Source: DAOTTI01 sp034437795
Lineage (GTDB): Bacteria > Chloroflexota > UBA11872 > UBA12225
DNA: 29,135 nucleotides
Reading direction: 5' to 3'
Assembly (NCBI GenBank): GCA_034437795.1
Contig: DAOTTI010000062.1
Location: 1 to 29,135, forward strand
Shown in pieces: positions 28,256 through 29,135 of the stretch (positions within the stretch are counted from its first letter, which is position 1; each line of letters opens with the position of its first letter). The position numbers were made by a program, and so were the translations under genes. The notes below the pieces were generated by a model. That model worked only from the letters and a program-made list of their open reading frames with translations. It was not told where the DNA came from and searched no databases.

Positions 28256-29047
28256 GTGCGAGAGACGCTGGCGCCGGCGGGGCCGGACACTGAGCGGGGC
28301 GAAATGGGCCGGCTCTGGCCGCGCGTGGCAGGCGTGGCACGGAGCGCAGACGGCCCAGCGCGTGGCGTGGCCCGCGACGCGGCGCGTGGCGTGGCCGGCG
28401 GCGTGACCCAGCCGGTGTGGGAGCACGCCGCGGGGCTGCCTATCCCGCCGGCGCCGCCAGGGGCCGCCGTGCGTGACGCGCGGCCGTCGCCCGAGGAGGT
28501 CGATCTGCTGGCGCGGCTGCGCGGGGGGGACGACGCGGCCTTTAGCCGGCTTTTCGAGACGCACTGGGACGCGGTGGTGCGCCTGGTGGCGCGACTGGTC
28601 GGGGACGCGGATCAGGCCGTGGACCTGGCGCAGGAGGTGTTCGTCCAGCTCTACCGGAACCCGCCGGAAGCGGATGACGCGCCGCTGCGGGCCTGGCTCT
28701 ATCGCGTGGCCATCAACCGCGGCTATAACGCGCTGCGATCCGAACGTCGCCGGCGCCGGCGCGAGGCGGCCGCCGCGCGCGACCCCATCACGGGCGGGGC
28801 GGAGGGCGCCAGCGCCGACACCCTGGCGGAGGCGGCCAATCGCGCCGAGGAGCGGGACGCCGTCCGTCGTGTGCTGCTTCAGCTTCCGGCACGGCAGCGT
28901 GAGTGCCTGCTGCTGCGCGCCGAGGGGCTCAGCTACGCGGAGATCGCCGCGGCGCTGGGGATCGCTCCCGGCTCGATCGGCACGATCCTGGCCCGCGCCG
29001 AACGGGCCTTCAAGCAGGCGTACCTGGCCCAGCGCGGCGGAATGTAA
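28256..29047 (+). CDS. ECF-type RNA polymerase sigma factor
   Basis: Directs RNA polymerase to a specific promoter set, usually under control of a partner anti-sigma factor. From GTG 28256 it is 263 residues. Sigma region 2 spans about residues 90-165 (FSRLFETHWDAVVRLVARLV, DLAQEVFVQLYRNP, AWLYRVAINRGYNALRSERR). Region 4 spans about 205-258 (LLQLPARQRECLLLRAEGLS, then the helix-turn-helix YAEIAAALGIAPGSIGTIL). The first 80 or so residues are extra for this family: low-complexity, with the repeated RGVARDAARGVAGG encoded by GCGTGGCGTGGCC repeats. The true start may therefore be downstream, for example ATG 28304 or a later GTG. A weak AAGGGA site precedes GTG 28256. The next gene probably encodes its regulator. 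Confidence 0.9.
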   Translation: MRETLAPAGPDTERGEMGRLWPRVAGVARSADGPARGVARDAARGVAGGVTQPVWEHAAGLPIPPAPPGAAVRDARPSPEEVDLLARLRGGDDAAFSRLFETHWDAVVRLVARLVGDADQAVDLAQEVFVQLYRNPPEADDAPLRAWLYRVAINRGYNALRSERRRRRREAAAARDPITGGAEGASADTLAEAANRAEERDAVRRVLLQLPARQRECLLLRAEGLSYAEIAAALGIAPGSIGTILARAERAFKQAYLAQRGGM

Positions 29048-29052
29048 GACGG

Positions 29053-29080
29053 GTTCAAAGTTCAAGGTTCAAAGTTCAAG
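29053..29080. repeat. Tandem repeat GTTCAAAGTTCAAG x2
   Basis: Two exact 14-bp units, each made of two 7-mers (GTTCAAA and GTTCAAG), just after the sigma factor stop and 41 bases before the next start codon. Short tandem TTCAAAG/TTCAAGG tracts are common in spacers of some Chloroflexota (recollection, not searched). Confidence 0.85.
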
Positions 29081-29121
29081 GTTGGTGATGGTGGGTCGGC
29101 CAGTGACGAGAGGAGAGTGAC

Positions 29122-29135
29122 ATGATGGCGATGCG
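29122..29135 (+). CDS. Start of the next gene (partial)
   Basis: Only the first codons (MMAM) are in the window. The ATG at 29122 is preceded by a strong GAGGAGAG ribosome-binding site at a good distance. By position directly after an ECF sigma factor it may encode an anti-sigma factor, which is inference from common gene order only. Confidence 0.5.

Noticed and set aside
1..29135. tRNA or rRNA genes
   Set aside because: No cloverleaf-like TTCGA-containing arms or conserved rRNA segments were recognised on either strand by eye.

Overview
The window looks like a chromosomal segment of a GC-rich, probably Chloroflexota bacterium (Chloroflexia or Thermomicrobia-like; inferred from gene content, not from a marker tree). 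It carries a DUF951 gene, a zinc-type ribosomal protein L28, a FakA-type DAK2 protein, a YugP-like zinc peptidase and a stand-alone glucose-6-phosphate isomerase of the type also found fused to transaldolase. Intergenic spacers are filled with palindromic CCCTCTCCC-AAA/TTT-GGGAGAGGG repeats. I saw no rRNA, tRNA, CRISPR array, phage, transposase or complete insertion sequence. Most genes are housekeeping or small hypotheticals.

Layout. (1) 1-3.7 kb, plus strand: the tail of an unknown gene, then a tight unit of P-loop kinase, pyrF, DUF951 and an MFS permease, with start/stop overlaps. (2) 3.7-7.0 kb: two minus-strand membrane proteins and a minus-strand Tat-type lipoprotein surround a plus-strand HNH endonuclease that has a short Arg-rich leader ORF. 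(3) 7.1-12.9 kb: an iron-sulfur A-type protein, YugP peptidase, rlmN, rpe, divergent rpmB and fakA, then two overlapping mini membrane proteins. (4) 13.2-18.6 kb: a P1B heavy-metal ATPase, a minus-strand MBL-fold protein, a plus-strand beta-hydroxyacid dehydrogenase and a minus-strand histidine phosphatase. (5) 18.7-22.0 kb: recG and rsmD. (6) 22.3-27.2 kb, minus strand: pgi, a small hypothetical, a large GHL6-like glycoside hydrolase and another small protein. (7) 27.2-28.25 kb: about 1 kb with no gene but many paired repeats. (8) The end: an ECF-type sigma factor and the first codons of the next gene, perhaps its anti-sigma factor.

Functional themes. pyrF makes UMP, rpe and pgi serve sugar-phosphate metabolism, and rlmN, rsmD and rpmB serve the ribosome. 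recG rescues replication forks, and fakA phosphorylates fatty acids with a FakB partner not present here. rpe-rpmB-fakA and recG-rsmD look like two halves of a block that is often contiguous in Firmicutes, separated here by about 6 kb of accessory genes.

Regulation. Several genes have a TANNNT or CATAAT hexamer only 7-11 nt before the start codon and no Shine-Dalgarno sequence, which suggests leaderless mRNAs (rsmD, two membrane proteins, the HNH leader ORF, pgi). Others have a clear GGAGG-type site. I found no convincing evidence of a wholly new system. The best leads are regulatory and repeat structures: the phased 10-bp repeats at the pgi promoter, the 38-bp duplication before the lipoprotein, the leader ORF and hairpin before the HNH gene, and the paired repeats upstream of the sigma factor. 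The odd 60-residue insertion in the P-type ATPase is a further lead.
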